This document shows, one piece after another, positions 42,276-52,009 of a stretch of 64,000 bases of DNA (within the stretch, counting starts at the first letter, position 1; the number at the start of each line of letters is the position of its first letter). Below the pieces are notes generated by a model that worked only from the letters and a program-made list of their open reading frames with translations, was not told the DNA's origin and did no database searches. Source of the stretch: Streptomyces sp. R302. GTDB taxonomy: Bacteria; Actinomycetota; Actinomycetes; Streptomycetales; Streptomycetaceae. The stretch is taken from contig NZ_JABBGE010000001.1 of the NCBI RefSeq assembly GCF_012927245.1, positions 835,513 through 899,512 of the forward strand. The letters run 5' to 3'. The translations under genes and the position numbers were made by a program.

Positions 42276-42899
42276 TCAGGCGCGGGGAGCGCAGCCCAGC
42301 ACGTGCGCCTTCACGAGGGCGCCGATGTTCGGATCGCCCCGGCGGAAGGCCTCCACCAGCTCCTGGTGCTCCTCCGCGTACGACTTCTGCACCGTGCCGA
42401 GCCAGCGGATCGACAGCGCCGTGAAGACCTCGATGCCGAGTCCCTCCCAGGTGTGAAGGAGCACGCTGTTCCCGGCCGCCTTCACCAGCTCGCGGTGGAA
42501 GGCCACCGTGTGCCGGACCTGCGCCGTGCCGTCGGAGGTCGCGTCCGCCTCGTACAGCGCCGCCACGTGCGGCTCCAGGGTCGAGCAGTCGGCCGAGAGG
42601 TGGGGCGCGGCCAGCTCGGCCGCGATCTGCTCCAGGCCGGCCCGGACCGGGTAGCTCTCCTCCAGGTCGGCCGCGGTGAGGTTGCGGACCCGGACGCCCT
42701 TGTTCGGCGCCGACTCGATCAGCCGCAGCGACTCCAGCTCCCGCAGCGCCTCGCGGACCGGGGTCTGGGAGACCTCCAGCTCGGTCGCGATCCGGCGCTC
42801 CACGATCCGCTCGCCCGGCTTCCAGCGGCCGCTGACGATCCCCTCCACGATGTGCTCGCGGATCTGCTCGCGCAGCGAGTGGACGACGGGGACGGTCAT
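42276..42899 (-). CDS. GntR/FadR-family regulator of the pyruvate dehydrogenase region
   Basis: A 207-residue regulator. The N-terminal winged helix is at about 8-70 (GRWKPGERIVERRIATELEV, SQTPVREALRELESLRLI), and the C-terminal FCD ligand domain has Asp/His residues such as AFHRELVKAAGN. A strong GGAGGAG lies seven bases before the ATG. It sits between the E2 gene and aceE, all on the same strand, so control of pyruvate dehydrogenase genes, as PdhR does in enterobacteria, is the simplest hypothesis. The effector is unknown. Confidence 0.9.
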   Translation of the reverse strand: MTVPVVHSLREQIREHIVEGIVSGRWKPGERIVERRIATELEVSQTPVREALRELESLRLIESAPNKGVRVRNLTAADLEESYPVRAGLEQIAAELAAPHLSADCSTLEPHVAALYEADATSDGTAQVRHTVAFHRELVKAAGNSVLLHTWEGLGIEVFTALSIRWLGTVQKSYAEEHQELVEAFRRGDPNIGALVKAHVLGCAPRA

Positions 42900-42942
42900 G
42901 GAGCGGCTCCTCCGGGAGTTTCGTGACCCTTAGACAATACGG

Positions 42943-42981
42943 CGGTGCCCCCGCCCGGACCCACATCCGGACGGGGACACC
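42943..42981 (-). terminator. Imperfect hairpin after the E2 gene
   Basis: GGTGCCCCCGCCCGG pairs with CCGGACGGGGACACC (13 of 15 positions) between the E2 stop and the GntR start. It is a probable weak terminator. Confidence 0.45.
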
Positions 42982-43032
42982 GCTGGTGAGGCTCGTTACG
43001 TTGCCTCCGAGGCGGGAACGCCTCCACGCGCC

Positions 43033-44817
43033 TTACAGGCCGAGGTCCACCTCGAACTCGCCGGCCTCCAGGATCGCCTTGACGGCGGTCAGGTAGCGGG
43101 CGGCGTCGGCGCCGTCCACCAGGCGGTGGTCGTACGACAGCGACAGGTAGGTCATGTCGCGGATGCCGATGACCGTGCCCTCGGCGGTCTCGATGACGGC
43201 CGGACGCTTCACCGTGGCACCGATGCCCAGGATGGCGACCTGGTTCGGCGGAACGATGACGGTGTCGAACAGCGCACCGCGCGAACCGGTGTTGGAGATG
43301 GTGAAGGTGGCGCCGGCCAGGTCGTCCGGCGTGATCTTGCCGGCGCGCACGGCGCCCGCGAGCTCCGCGGTCTTCTTGGAGATGCCGGCGATGTTGAGGT
43401 CGCCCGCACCCTTGATGACCGGGGTCATCAGACCCTTCTCGGAGTCCACCGCGATCCCGATGTTCTCGGAGTCGAAGTAGGTGATCGTGCCCTCGTCCTC
43501 GTTGATCCGGGCGTTGATGACCGGGTGGGCCTTCAGCGCCTGGGCCGCCGCCTTCACGAAGAACGGCATCGGGGAGAGCTTGACGCCCTCACGGGCGGCG
43601 AAGGCGTCCTTGGCGCGGGCGCGCAGCTGCATCAGCTTGGTGATGTCGACCTCGACGACCGAGGTCAGCTGGGCCTGCGAGTGCAGCGCCTTCATCATGT
43701 TGTCGCCGATGACCTTGCGCATGCGGGTCATCTTGACCGTCTGGCCACGCAGCGGGGAGACCTCAAGGGCGGGGGCCTTCGGCGCGGCGGCGGCGGCGGC
43801 CGGAGCGGCGACGGGGGCGGCAGCGGCGGCCTTCTTGGCCTCGGCGGCCGCGAGGACGTCCTGCTTGCGGATGCGGCCGCCGACGCCGGAGCCCTTGACG
43901 GCCGCCAGGTCGACACCGTTCTCGGTGGCGAGCTTGCGGACCAGCGGGGTGACGTAGGCGCCGTCCTCCGCCGGAGCGGCGGCCGGGGCCGGGGTGGCCG
44001 GGACCGGGGTGACGACCGCCGGGGCGATCGACGGCGCGGCCGGGGCGACCGGAGCCGGGGCGGCGGCGGGCGCGGCCGGGGCGGCCGGCGCGGGGGCCGG
44101 AGCCGGGGCGGCGGGAGCGGCCGGGGCCGGAGCCGCGGCGGGGGCGGCCGGAGCCGGGGCCGGGGCGGCGGCCGGGGCGGCACCCGCGGCACCGATGACG
44201 GCGAGCTTGGCGCCGACCTCGGCGGTCTCGTCCTCACCGACGACGATCTCCAGGAGAACGCCGGAGGCGGGGGCGGGGATCTCGGTGTCGACCTTGTCCG
44301 TGGAGACCTCGAGCAGCGGCTCGTCGGCCTCGACGGTCTCGCCGACCGACTTCAGCCAGCGGGTGACGGTGCCCTCGGTGACGGACTCGCCCAGCGCGGG
44401 CAGCACGACGTCCGTACCGGTGGCGCCACCGGCCGGGGCGGCGGCGGGAGCCTCGGCGGCCGGAGCCGGAGCCGGAGCCGGGGCGGCGGGGGCCTCGGCG
44501 GCCGGCGCGGGGGCGGCGGCCGGAGCCGGAGCCGGAGCGGCCTCGGCGGCGGGGGCCGGGGCGGCCTCGGGGGCGCCGGAGCCGTCGTCGATGATGGCGA
44601 GCTCGGCGCCGACCTCGACGGTCTCGTCCTCGGCCACCTTGATGGAGGCGAGGATGCCGGAGGCGGGGGCGGGGATCTCGGTGTCGACCTTGTCGGTCGA
44701 GACCTCGAGCAGCGGCTCGTCAGCCTCGACGCGCTCGCCCTCGGCCTTGAGCCAGCGGGTGACGGTGCCCTCGGTGACGCTCTCGCCGAGCGCCGGCAGG
44801 GTTACGGAAACCGACAT
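43033..44817 (-). CDS. sucB: Dihydrolipoamide acyltransferase (E2) with two lipoyl domains
   Basis: The 594-residue core of a 2-oxoacid dehydrogenase complex. Two lipoyl domains have the lipoylated lysines Lys43 and Lys175, each in [15 protein letters not shown]. They are joined by Ala/Pro linkers. A peripheral-subunit-binding domain ([34 protein letters not shown]) and a catalytic domain with [16 protein letters not shown] follow. The gene is usually labelled sucB, but in actinobacteria this E2 serves pyruvate dehydrogenase and may be shared with oxoglutarate dehydrogenase. The ATG has AGGAG ten bases upstream. The upstream neighbour is lpd, 62 bases away, so an operon is likely. Confidence 0.95.
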   Translation of the reverse strand: MSVSVTLPALGESVTEGTVTRWLKAEGERVEADEPLLEVSTDKVDTEIPAPASGILASIKVAEDETVEVGAELAIIDDGSGAPEAAPAPAAEAAPAPAPAAAPAPAAEAPAAPAPAPAPAAEAPAAAPAGGATGTDVVLPALGESVTEGTVTRWLKSVGETVEADEPLLEVSTDKVDTEIPAPASGVLLEIVVGEDETAEVGAKLAVIGAAGAAPAAAPAPAPAAPAAAPAPAAPAAPAPAPAPAAPAAPAAAPAPVAPAAPSIAPAVVTPVPATPAPAAAPAEDGAYVTPLVRKLATENGVDLAAVKGSGVGGRIRKQDVLAAAEAKKAAAAAPVAAPAAAAAAPKAPALEVSPLRGQTVKMTRMRKVIGDNMMKALHSQAQLTSVVEVDITKLMQLRARAKDAFAAREGVKLSPMPFFVKAAAQALKAHPVINARINEDEGTITYFDSENIGIAVDSEKGLMTPVIKGAGDLNIAGISKKTAELAGAVRAGKITPDDLAGATFTISNTGSRGALFDTVIVPPNQVAILGIGATVKRPAVIETAEGTVIGIRDMTYLSLSYDHRLVDGADAARYLTAVKAILEAGEFEVDLGL

Positions 44818-44879
44818 GGTTTCAGTTGCTCCTAACGAATTGCGGAAGTTTGTCGTCGCGCCCTGTGATGACGTGAGCG

Positions 44880-46268
44880 TCAGTCGTGTGCGTGCAGCGG
44901 CTTGCCGGCCAGGGCCAGGTGGGCCTCGCCGAGCGCCTCGTTCTGGGTCGGGTGGGCGTGGATGAGCTGCGCCACCTCGGACGGCAGCGCCTCCCAGTTG
45001 TAGATCAGCTGCGCTTCGCCGACCTGCTCGCCCATGCGGTCGCCGACCATGTGGACGCCGACCACGGCACCGTCCTTGACCTGGACGAGCTTGATCTCGC
45101 CGGCGGTCTTCAGGATCTTGCTCTTGCCGTTGCCGCCGAGGTTGTACTTGAGGGCGACGACCTTGTCCGCGCCGTACAGCTCCTTGGCCTTGGCCTCGGT
45201 GATGCCGACGGAGGCGACCTCGGGGTGGCAGTACGTCACCCGCGGCACGCCGTCGTAGTCGATCGGGACGGGCTTCAGGCCGGCCAGCCGCTCCGCGACG
45301 AGGATGCCCTCGGCGAAGCCGACGTGCGCGAGCTGGAGGGTCGGGACCAGGTCGCCGACCGCGGAGATCGTGGGCACGTTGGTGCGCATGTACTCGTCGG
45401 CCAGGACGTAGCCGCGGTCCATCGCGACGCCCTGCTCCTCGTACCCGAGGCCGGCCGAGACCGGGCCGCGGCCGATGGCGACGAGCAGCACCTCGGCCTC
45501 GAAGGTCTTGCCGTCGGCGAGGGTGACCTTCACGCCGTTCTCGGTGTACTCGGCGCTCTGGAAGAAGGTGCCGAGGTTGAACTTGATGCCCCGCTTGCGG
45601 AAGGCGCGCTCCAGGAGCTTCGAGCTGTTCTCGTCCTCGACCGGAACGAGGTGCTTCATGCCCTCGATCACCGTCACGTCGGTGCCGAAGGACTTCCACG
45701 CGGAGGCGAACTCGACGCCGATCACACCGCCGCCGAGGATGATGGCGGACTCCGGCACACGGTCCAGGGTGAGGGCGTGGTCCGAGGTGATGATGCGGTT
45801 GCCGTCGATCTCCAGGCCGGGCAGGGACTTCGGCACGGAACCGGTGGCGAGGAGGATGTGGCGGCCCTCGACCCGGCGCCCGTCGACGTCGACCGAGGTG
45901 GGGGAGGACAGGTGGCCGGTGCCCTCGATGTAGGTCACCTTGCGGGAGGCGACGAGACCCTGCAGACCCTTGTAGAGGCCCGCGATCACGTCGTCCTTGT
46001 ACTTGTGCACGGCCTTGATGTCGATGCCGTCGAAGGAGGCCTTGACACCGAACTGCTCGGCCTCACGGGCCTGGTCGGCGACCTCGCCGGCGTGCAGCAG
46101 GGCCTTCGTCGGGATGCAGCCGTTGTGCAGGCAGGTGCCGCCGAGCTTGTTCTTCTCGATGAGTGCGACGTCCAGGCCCAGCTGCGCTCCGCGCAGCGCC
46201 GCGGCGTAACCGCCGCTACCGCCGCCGAGGATCACTAGGTCGAAAACGGTGCTGGCGTCGTTCGCCAC
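44880..46268 (-). CDS. lpdA: Dihydrolipoamide dehydrogenase (E3)
   Basis: FAD enzyme that reoxidises dihydrolipoamide with NAD+. The 462-residue product has [13 protein letters not shown] (FAD), the redox disulfide [13 protein letters not shown] with Cys46 and Cys51, an NAD-binding [12 protein letters not shown], and the C-terminal [13 protein letters not shown] with the His439/Glu444 pair. The GTG at 46268 is chosen because GGAGG lies seven bases upstream; the 126-base N-terminal extension of the open frame is Arg/Pro-rich and lacks support. It is the first gene of the lpd-E2 unit. Confidence 0.96.
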   Translation of the reverse strand: MANDASTVFDLVILGGGSGGYAAALRGAQLGLDVALIEKNKLGGTCLHNGCIPTKALLHAGEVADQAREAEQFGVKASFDGIDIKAVHKYKDDVIAGLYKGLQGLVASRKVTYIEGTGHLSSPTSVDVDGRRVEGRHILLATGSVPKSLPGLEIDGNRIITSDHALTLDRVPESAIILGGGVIGVEFASAWKSFGTDVTVIEGMKHLVPVEDENSSKLLERAFRKRGIKFNLGTFFQSAEYTENGVKVTLADGKTFEAEVLLVAIGRGPVSAGLGYEEQGVAMDRGYVLADEYMRTNVPTISAVGDLVPTLQLAHVGFAEGILVAERLAGLKPVPIDYDGVPRVTYCHPEVASVGITEAKAKELYGADKVVALKYNLGGNGKSKILKTAGEIKLVQVKDGAVVGVHMVGDRMGEQVGEAQLIYNWEALPSEVAQLIHAHPTQNEALGEAHLALAGKPLHAHD

Positions 46269-46505
46269 GTCACGTCCTCCATGCATGTGCGCTCGTCGCC
46301 GGTCGTCGATGACCGGGCGGCGGCTCCGGTGTCCGGCCGCATTATTTCGGCCCTGTGGTGGGGGCCCTGTCCTGCCGAGAACCCATCTTCGCACTTGTTG
46401 GCGGACGGCGGGACGCGGGGCCGGTGGATGAGACCGGGCGATCCTCCGTCCGGCCGCCCGAGCAGGCGTGCGAAGCTACGGATTTCGTCGTCGGCGAACA
46501 ACGCC

Positions 46506-46540
46506 GGAAGGCCCCGGAGCCGCAGCTTCCGGGGCCTTCC
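46506..46540. terminator. pepA terminator
   Basis: A 13 bp perfect stem (GGAAGGCCCCGGA with its complement at 46528-46540) starts 15 bases after the pepA stop on the minus strand. Confidence 0.8.
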
Positions 46541-46554
46541 GTCACTCGGCCGGC

Positions 46555-48060
46555 TCAGAGCTCGCCGGCCGCCGTCAGCTCGGCGAGACGGACCAGGGTG
46601 CGGACCGAGGAGCCGGTGCCGCCCTTGGGGGTGTAGCCGAACGGGGCGCCCTCGTGGAAGGCCGGGCCCGCGATGTCCAGGTGGGCCCAGGTGATGCCCT
46701 CGCCCACGAACTCCTGCAGGAAGAGGCCGGCGATCAGACCGCCGCCCATCCGGACGCCCATGTTCGCCATGTCGGCGGTGGGGGAGTCCATCGTCTTGCG
46801 GAGCTCGGCGGGGAGCGGCATCGGCCAGGACTGCTCGCCGACCTCGCCGGCGATCTCGTGGATCGCGGTCCGGTAGTCGTCGTCGTTGGCCATGATGCCG
46901 AAGGTGCGCTCGCCGAGGGCGAAGACCATGGCGCCGGTCAGGGTCGCCACGTCGATGATCGCGTCCGGGTGCTCCTCCGACGCCTTGGTGATCGCGTCGG
47001 CGAGGACGAGCCGGCCCTCGGCGTCGGTGTTGAGGACCTCGACGGTCTTGCCGCCGTACATGCGCAGCACGTCACCCGGGCGGGTGGCGGAGCCCGACGG
47101 CATGTTCTCGGCGAGGGCGAGCCAGCCCGTGACGTTGACCTCCAGGCCGAGGCGGGCCGCGGCGACGACGGTGGCGAAGACGGCGGCGGCGCCGCTCATG
47201 TCGCACTTCATCGTCTCGTTGTGGCCGGCCGGCTTGAGGGAGATGCCGCCCGAGTCGTAGGTGATGCCCTTGCCGACCAGGGCGAGGGTCCGCTCCGCCT
47301 TCGGGTGGGTGTAGGCGATGCGGACCAGGCGCGGCGGGTTCACCGAGCCGGCGCCGACGCCGAGGATGCCGCCGAAGCCGCCCTTGGCGAGCGCCTTCTC
47401 GTCGAGGACCTGCACCTTGAGGCCGTGCTCCTTGCCGGCCGTCTGGGCGGCGGCGGCGAAGGCGGCGGGGGTGAGGTCGTTCGGCGGGGTGTTGATCAGG
47501 TCGCGGGCGCGGTTGATCTCCTCGGCCACGGCCAGGGCGCGGTCCGCGGCGGCCTTGTGGGCCTTGTCACGCGGCTTGGCGCCGAGCAGCGCCACCTCGG
47601 CGAGCGGCTTCCTGCCGTCCTTCTGCTCCTGGTAGGCGTCGAAGGAGTAGGCGCCGAGCAGCGCGCCCTCCGCGATCGCGCCGGCGTCCTCGGCCGAGGC
47701 GACCGGCAGCGCGAACGCGGCCTTCTTCGTGCCGGACAGGGCGCGGGCGGCGGTGCCGGCGGCGCGCCGCAGGGTCTCGGCGTCGTACGACTCGCCTTCC
47801 TCGGGGGCGGAGCCGAGGCCGACGGCGAGCACGACGGGGGCCTTCAGGCCGGCGGGCGCGGGCAGCTTGGTCGCCTCACCCTCTCCACCCGAGGCGCCCA
47901 GGGTCTCCAGGACGGCGGCGAGCCTGCCGTCGAAAGCCTTGTCGACGGCCTCCGCGCCCGGGGCGACGACCAGCGTCTTCCCGGCCTTCGCGACGCCGAC
48001 GACGAGGGCGTCGGCACGCAGCGTCGCCGCTCCGGCAGTGCTGAGAGTGAGAGCAGTCAC
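46555..48060 (-). CDS. pepA: Leucyl aminopeptidase, M17 family
   Basis: A 501-residue cytosolic di-zinc aminopeptidase that removes N-terminal residues. The metal and catalytic motifs GKGITYDSGGISLKP and NTDAEGRLVLADA are intact, along with MKCDMSGAAAV. The start GTG has only a distant GGAAGCGAG as ribosome binding site. It is divergent from the polysaccharide gene set across 294 bases and not linked to it in function. Confidence 0.96.
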   Translation of the reverse strand: MTALTLSTAGAATLRADALVVGVAKAGKTLVVAPGAEAVDKAFDGRLAAVLETLGASGGEGEATKLPAPAGLKAPVVLAVGLGSAPEEGESYDAETLRRAAGTAARALSGTKKAAFALPVASAEDAGAIAEGALLGAYSFDAYQEQKDGRKPLAEVALLGAKPRDKAHKAAADRALAVAEEINRARDLINTPPNDLTPAAFAAAAQTAGKEHGLKVQVLDEKALAKGGFGGILGVGAGSVNPPRLVRIAYTHPKAERTLALVGKGITYDSGGISLKPAGHNETMKCDMSGAAAVFATVVAAARLGLEVNVTGWLALAENMPSGSATRPGDVLRMYGGKTVEVLNTDAEGRLVLADAITKASEEHPDAIIDVATLTGAMVFALGERTFGIMANDDDYRTAIHEIAGEVGEQSWPMPLPAELRKTMDSPTADMANMGVRMGGGLIAGLFLQEFVGEGITWAHLDIAGPAFHEGAPFGYTPKGGTGSSVRTLVRLAELTAAGEL

Positions 48061-48354
48061 GGTGGTGAATTCTCGCTTCCATTGAGTTCTGTGGCGGTCG
48101 AGGGGTGGGCCGACCGAGCCCGCCGCATCGTATTTCGGCCCGATGAGCGCCGAGAACGAGCCTACGCTCGCTCACCCGGTTCGCTCACCGCGGCTTCGAT
48201 TCACTCATCCGAGGTGTCTCTTTCATGTTTGTCCTTCCGGCTGTCGTGCCGACGCCACACTCGCCTCATTCACACAAGCGCGGCCTTCACGCCTCCGCTT
48301 CATCTCCACGGGTCCCCCCGAGCCGGGGGACCTGCCGAGGGGGGACACCACACC

Positions 48355-50442
48355 ATGCACGCAAACAGAACCCGCACGCCCGCGCCCGCGCCGACGACGT
48401 CCGGAAGGCGGGGGGCGCCGCGCCGCGCCGGCCGTACCGCCGGGGCGCTCGCCGCCGCCGCGCTCCTCGCCACCGTGCTCCCGTCCGCGCAGGCCGCGGC
48501 CGCCCCCGTGCCCCGGATCGACCTCACCGTCCTGGTCGTCGACGACGGCGGCAGCGCCATCGAGGCCCTCACCGCCGAGCTGAAGGGCTCCGGCGTCCCG
48601 TACCGCACCGTCGACCTGAACGACCCGAACCGGCCCGTCCTCACCCCCGCCTTCCTCAGCGACACCGTCGACGGCCGGCCCCGCGCCAAGTACCAGGGCG
48701 TCGTCCTGCCCCACGAGACCGCCTTCGGCCCCGACTCCGCCGAGCACACCGCCCTCCAGGCGTACGAGCGGACCTTCGGCGTCCCGCAGGTCGACGCGTA
48801 CACCTGGTCCCACCCCGGCGTCGGCCTCGACTACACCACCGACGGCGGCTGGTCCGGCGTCCTCGACGGGGTCACCGCCGGCGTCACCCCGGCCGGGAAG
48901 GCCGGCCCCTTCGGCTACCTCGCGGGCGCCCTGACCTTCGAGGACAACGACCCCGCGGTCTCCGAGAGCTACGGCTACGCGGGCCGCCCCCGGACCGGCT
49001 TCACCAGCCTCGTGGACATCCCCGTCGACGGCGGCGGCCGGGCCAGCCTGGTCGGCGAGTACGCCTCCGACGGGCGCCGCGAACTCGTCGTCACCTTCGC
49101 CTACAACCAGCACCAGCGGCAGTTCCGCGCCCTCTCCCGCGGCATCGTCGAATGGCTCACCCAGGGCGTCCACCTCGGACAGTCCCGGAACTACCTCTCC
49201 GTCCACGTCGACGACGTCTTCGCCCCCGACGCCCGCTGGGACACCGTCCGGAACTGCACCCCCGGCGACCTCGACTGCGTCGGCGGGGACCCCGAGGCCG
49301 AGAACCCCATCCGGATGACGGCCGCCGACGCCACCTACGCCGCCGCCTGGCAGAAGGCCTCCGGCTTCACCCTCGACATGGTCTACAACGGCGGCCAGGG
49401 CGAGCAGTGGAAGACCGAGCACGGCGGCAGCGACCCGCTCGCCGCCCGGCTGATCGCCGACCGCGCCCAGTACCGCTGGATCAACCACACCTACACCCAC
49501 CCCTACCTCGGCTGCGTCCAGGACAACACCACCGTCCCCTGGCGGTGCGCCACCGACGCCTCCGGCAGCACCCTCTGGGTGAGCCGCGCCGAGCTCACCG
49601 CGCAGATCCGGAACAACGTCAACTGGGCTGTGGGCAAGGGCATCTCCGTCGACCGCTCCGAACTCGTCACCGGCGAGCACTCCGGTCTGAAGACCCTGCC
49701 CCAGCAGCCCGCCGACAATCCGAACCTCGCCGGCGCCCTCGCCGACAACGGCGTGAAGTGGACGGCCAGCGACAACTCCCGCGAACCCCGCCAGCGCGCC
49801 GTCGGCGCCGCGAAGACCGTGCCCCGGCACCCCATGAACGTGTACTACAACGTCGGCACCGCCGCCGAGATGGCCGACGAGTACAACTGGGTCTACACCT
49901 CCCGCGCCGACGGCGGCAGCGGCGTCTGCGAGTCCAACCCCGCCTCCACCTGCCTGCCCGCCCCGCTCGACCCGGCCACCGGCTACGCGGAGCACATCGT
50001 CCCGCAGGAGGCCCGCATCGCCCTCGGCCACGTCGTCGCCAACGACCCCCGCCCGCACTACGTCCACCAGTCGAACCTGGCCGAGGAACGCCTCCTCTAC
50101 CCGGTCCTCGACCGGATCCTCGCCGAGTACCGGTCGCTCTTCGCGGCCAGTACGCCCCTGGTGAACCCCCGTCAGAAGGACGTCGGCACCGAGCTGACCC
50201 GCCGCGACGCCTGGGACGCCGCCCTCGCCGCCGGCAAGGTCACCGCCTACCGCGTCGGCACCACCGTCACCGTCAAGGCGCCCGCCGGCGTCCAGGTGCC
50301 CCTCACCGCCCCCGAGGGCACCCGCAAGCGACTCGTCCTCGGCACCACCGCCTTCGGCACCGCCTACGCCGGAAGCCGCTCCGCCTGGACCGCGCCCGAG
50401 CTGCTCCAGACCGCCGTCACACTCCAGCTCCCGACCGCCTGA
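48355..50442 (+). CDS. Secreted Agd3/CE18-like polysaccharide deacetylase
   Basis: A 695-residue secreted protein. A long basic N-region (GRRGAPRRAGRTAG) leads into an Ala-rich signal sequence cut near residue 50. A domain of about 230 residues (VLVVDDGGSAIEALTAEL and following) precedes a deacetylase core with VHVDDVF at 283-289 (Asp pair) and WINHTYTHPYL with His378 and His382, giving the Asp/His/His metal site. This order matches the fungal galactosaminogalactan deacetylase Agd3 (family CE18). It would deacetylate GalNAc residues outside the cell. A GGGGGG block ten bases before the ATG acts as ribosome binding site. It is the first gene of the five-gene polysaccharide set. Confidence 0.75.
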   Translation: MHANRTRTPAPAPTTSGRRGAPRRAGRTAGALAAAALLATVLPSAQAAAAPVPRIDLTVLVVDDGGSAIEALTAELKGSGVPYRTVDLNDPNRPVLTPAFLSDTVDGRPRAKYQGVVLPHETAFGPDSAEHTALQAYERTFGVPQVDAYTWSHPGVGLDYTTDGGWSGVLDGVTAGVTPAGKAGPFGYLAGALTFEDNDPAVSESYGYAGRPRTGFTSLVDIPVDGGGRASLVGEYASDGRRELVVTFAYNQHQRQFRALSRGIVEWLTQGVHLGQSRNYLSVHVDDVFAPDARWDTVRNCTPGDLDCVGGDPEAENPIRMTAADATYAAAWQKASGFTLDMVYNGGQGEQWKTEHGGSDPLAARLIADRAQYRWINHTYTHPYLGCVQDNTTVPWRCATDASGSTLWVSRAELTAQIRNNVNWAVGKGISVDRSELVTGEHSGLKTLPQQPADNPNLAGALADNGVKWTASDNSREPRQRAVGAAKTVPRHPMNVYYNVGTAAEMADEYNWVYTSRADGGSGVCESNPASTCLPAPLDPATGYAEHIVPQEARIALGHVVANDPRPHYVHQSNLAEERLLYPVLDRILAEYRSLFAASTPLVNPRQKDVGTELTRRDAWDAALAAGKVTAYRVGTTVTVKAPAGVQVPLTAPEGTRKRLVLGTTAFGTAYAGSRSAWTAPELLQTAVTLQLPTA

Positions 50443-50470
50443 CCAGCACGCTCTGGGGGGAACACACACC

Positions 50471-52009
50471 ATGCCGAGCAGTGGCCGTCACGTCACCATG
50501 CTCACCGAAGGCACCTACCCGCACGTCCACGGCGGCGTCAGCACCTGGTGCGACCAGCTCGTCCGGGGCATGCCCGAGGTCACCTTCGAGATCCTCGCCC
50601 TCACCGGCAGCGGCCGCGAACCCGTCACCTGGGAGCTGCCGCCCAACATCACCCGGCACACCGCCTTCCCCCTCTGGGGCCACCCGCGGGGACCGGCCGC
50701 GCCCACCCGGGCGCGCCGGCCCCCACGGGGGCGCGCACGCCGCCGCTTCCTCGCCGCCTACGAGCACTTCCTGCTCGCCCTGCTCGACCCGGCCGCCGGC
50801 CACGACCTCGCCGGCCCCCTGTACGAGCTGGCCGCCCTCGCCCGCGAGGGCCGGCTCACCCCGGCCCTGCGCTCCGAGGCGGCCCTGCGCTCCCTCATGT
50901 GGATCTGGACCATGCCGCACCTGCCGACGCGTGCCGCCGGGCCGACCGTCCACGACGCCCTCACCGCCACCGACCTGCTGGAACACGCCCTGCGGCCGCT
51001 CGGCGCCCGGATAGCCGACGGCAGCGTGGCGCACGCCGTCTCCAGCGGCCTCGCCACCCTGCCCGCGCTCGCCGCGCAGCACTTCGAAGGGGTGCCCTTC
51101 CTGCTCACCGAACACGGCATCTACCTCCGCGAGCGCTACCTCGGCTACCGCACCGAGGCCCAGCGCTGGCCCGTCAAGGCCCTCATGCTCGGCTTCTACC
51201 GCGAGCTCAACTCCCTCGGCTACCGCCAGGCCGACCTCATCACCCCCTGCAACCAGTACAACCGGCGCTGGGAGGAGCGCGGCGGCGCCCCCGCCGACCG
51301 CATCCGCACCGTCTACAACGGCGTCGACCCCGCCCTCTTCCCCGAGGCCGGACCCGAACCCGAGACCCCCACGCTCAGCTGGTGCGGCCGGGTCGACCCG
51401 ATCAAGGACCTGGAGACCCTCATCCGGGCGTACGCGATCTGCCGCGCCGAACTCCCCGAGCTGAGGCTCCGCCTCTTCGGCCCCGTCCCCTCCGGCAACG
51501 AGGACTACCGCACCCTCCTGGAGAAGCTCGCCGCCGAACTCGGCGTCGCCGACGGCGTCTCCTTCGAGGGCCGCGTCTCCGACGTGCCCTCCGCCTACGC
51601 GGCCGGCAGCGTGGTGATGCTCTCCTCCATCAGCGAGGGCTTCCCCTTCTCCCTCATCGAGGCCATGTCCTGCGGCCGGGCCACCGTGTCGACGGACGTC
51701 GGAGGGGTACGGGAGGCGGTCGGCGACGCCGGCGTCGTCGTCCCGCCCCGCGAACCCGCCGTCATGGCCGCCGCGGCCTCCGCGCTGCTGCGCGACGGCG
51801 CCCGCCGCGCCGAACTCGGCCGGCAGGCCAGGCAGCGGGTCATCGACGAGTTCACCCTGCACCGCTCGGTCGACGGCTTCCGCCGCATCTACCGCGAACT
51901 CGCCGCGCCCCGCGCCGCCTCGGCCACCCCCGCCGCCCCGCCGCTGCGCGTCAGCATCCCGTCCCCGCGCCGAGGCGCGCCCCGAGTCCCCGAAGGCACC
52001 CCGGCATGA
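50471..52009 (+). CDS. pelF: PelF-like GT4 glycosyltransferase
   Basis: A 512-residue cytoplasmic GT-B enzyme. The N-terminal MLTEGTYPHVHGGVSTWCDQ, LLTEHGIYLRERYLGY near 210, PCNQYNRRWE near 258, VYNGVD near 280 and the nucleotide-sugar EGFPFSLIE (E-x7-E, about 389-397) all follow the PelF pattern. PelF uses UDP-GalNAc/GlcNAc to build Pel, and the fungal galactosaminogalactan synthase has a related domain. It is therefore the proposed polymerase of this locus. The leader GGGGGGAACACACACC before the ATG nearly repeats that of the upstream gene. The stop overlaps the next start (ATGA). Confidence 0.85.
   Translation: MPSSGRHVTMLTEGTYPHVHGGVSTWCDQLVRGMPEVTFEILALTGSGREPVTWELPPNITRHTAFPLWGHPRGPAAPTRARRPPRGRARRRFLAAYEHFLLALLDPAAGHDLAGPLYELAALAREGRLTPALRSEAALRSLMWIWTMPHLPTRAAGPTVHDALTATDLLEHALRPLGARIADGSVAHAVSSGLATLPALAAQHFEGVPFLLTEHGIYLRERYLGYRTEAQRWPVKALMLGFYRELNSLGYRQADLITPCNQYNRRWEERGGAPADRIRTVYNGVDPALFPEAGPEPETPTLSWCGRVDPIKDLETLIRAYAICRAELPELRLRLFGPVPSGNEDYRTLLEKLAAELGVADGVSFEGRVSDVPSAYAAGSVVMLSSISEGFPFSLIEAMSCGRATVSTDVGGVREAVGDAGVVVPPREPAVMAAAASALLRDGARRAELGRQARQRVIDEFTLHRSVDGFRRIYRELAAPRAASATPAAPPLRVSIPSPRRGAPRVPEGTPA

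Noticed and set aside
43126..44835. Long plus-strand frame opposite the E2 gene
   Set aside because: Gly/Arg-rich antisense of the Ala/Pro linkers, with no start signal or domain.
46269..46394. N-terminal extension of the lpd frame
   Set aside because: The added residues are Arg-rich with no similarity to the family, and the GTG at 46268 has a good ribosome binding site and gives the normal FAD-domain start.
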